In this document: positions 61,045-64,000 of the stretch, piece after piece
How the letters are laid out: each line of letters starts with the position of its first letter
How positions within the stretch are numbered: position 1 is the first letter of the stretch
Source of the DNA: Xanthobacteraceae bacterium
GTDB taxonomy: Bacteria; Pseudomonadota; Alphaproteobacteria; Rhizobiales; Xanthobacteraceae
NCBI GenBank assembly: GCA_029266425.1
Contig: JAQSWY010000024.1
Location: 50,950 to 114,949, forward strand
Direction of reading: 5' to 3'
Length of the DNA: 64,000 nt
Notes under the pieces: model-generated
Told to the model about the DNA's origin: nothing
Databases searched by the model: none
What the model saw: the letters and a program-made list of their open reading frames with translations, nothing else
Program-made: the position numbers and the translations under genes

Positions 61045-61320
61045 CTACCCCTTCACCCGCCCCAGCACGTCGATCAGCTCCGCCACCTTCTTCCTCTGCT
61101 CGCCGGCGTCGCCGGACGCTATGGCGTGCTCGACGCAGTGCGCGACATGGTCGCGCAGCACTTCTTCCTCCACCCGCTTCAACGCCGCCCGGACCGCCGC
61201 CACCTGGGTGACGATGTCGATGCAATAGCGGTCGTCCTCGACCATGCGGGCGAGGCCGCGCACCTGGCCCTCGATGCGGTTCAGGCGTTTCAGGCAGCTA
61301 TGTCGGGTGTCGTTCTGCAT
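61045..61320 (-). CDS. csoR: CsoR/FrmR family metal-sensing repressor
   Basis: KRLNRIEGQVRGLARMVEDDRYCIDIVTQVAAVRAALKRVEEEVLRDHVAHCVEHA: Cys/His/Cys positions of the CsoR family. Confidence 0.93.
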   Translation of the reverse strand: MQNDTRHSCLKRLNRIEGQVRGLARMVEDDRYCIDIVTQVAAVRAALKRVEEEVLRDHVAHCVEHAIASGDAGEQRKKVAELIDVLGRVKG

Positions 61321-61329
61321 GCTTGTCGT

Positions 61330-61380
61330 ATACCCTATGGGGGTATATATAGCAAGCGAACGGATACCCTCCACGGGTAT
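61330..61380. promoter_or_regulatory. Two CsoR-type operators in the divergent csoR-copA promoter
   Basis: ATACCC-tatgg-GGGTAT (61330-61346) and ATACCC-tccac-GGGTAT (61364-61380), 34 bp centre to centre. Confidence 0.85.
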
Positions 61381-61409
61381 ACGAGAAGGTACAGGCGCAG
61401 GGGACCAGC

Positions 61410-63866
<2,457 letters not shown>

Positions 63867-63882
63867 GAGCCCCTCTGCGTGA

Positions 63883-64000
63883 GCATCCTTCGAGGCCCGG
63901 CCTAGGGTCGAAACCCAATTGCGATTGCTGTTGGCATGAGTGTCTGATTCCTTTGCGATCCGGAGGTGCTTCGGATGGCGAGGAAGTGGGAGGTTTATTG
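63883..64000. mobile_element. Family A repeat truncated at a possible IS end, with a CDS start at 63975
   Basis: GCATCCTTCGAGGCCCGGC then departs from the family A consensus at CTAGGGTCGAAACCC; ATGGCGAGGAAGTGGGAGG at the right edge. Confidence 0.35.

Overview
This is an alpha-proteobacterial (Rhizobiales-like, high-GC) chromosomal window that appears to be in two halves. Positions 1 to about 35.3 kb look like a layered accessory region. It holds a DsbA-fold gene fragment, a CxxC-less cNMP/thioredoxin-reductase-like protein, an MFS pump, an isoquinoline-oxidoreductase-type molybdo-hydroxylase with its cytochrome c, and an orphan tRNA-Arg(CCT) 3' fragment that looks like an integration scar. 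It continues with Hsp20, a guanine deaminase/MFS/AraC cluster with an unassigned secreted protein, decayed tyrosine-recombinase remnants, and a redox/stress cluster (SDR, haloperoxidase, cupins, MscS-cNMP, GST, Rrf2, two-component genes). Positions 35.4 to 64 kb look like core metabolism: a glpRDSTPQUV glycerol locus with two apparent frame lesions, a bioMNY plus acyl-CoA ligase/thiolase operon, nadQ-nadABC, a tandem glycine riboswitch ahead of a DadA-like dehydrogenase, a GH5 enzyme, matB, and csoR-copA. Two families of interspersed palindromic repeats were seen by eye only in this second half. The main leads are: (i) a gene overlapping nadQ by 4 nt that fuses an unassigned N-terminal domain to a COG4551-like phosphatase domain lacking its catalytic Cys, next to two candidate NadQ operators; (ii) a glycine riboswitch in front of dadA; (iii) a palindromic repeat inserted in frame inside a thiolase gene of the biotin operon; (iv) a compact three-way-junction-like element upstream of the molybdo-hydroxylase; (v) an NmrA pseudogene fused to a cytochrome b 3' end. 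All calls come from reading the sequence and supplied ORFs; no database search was run.
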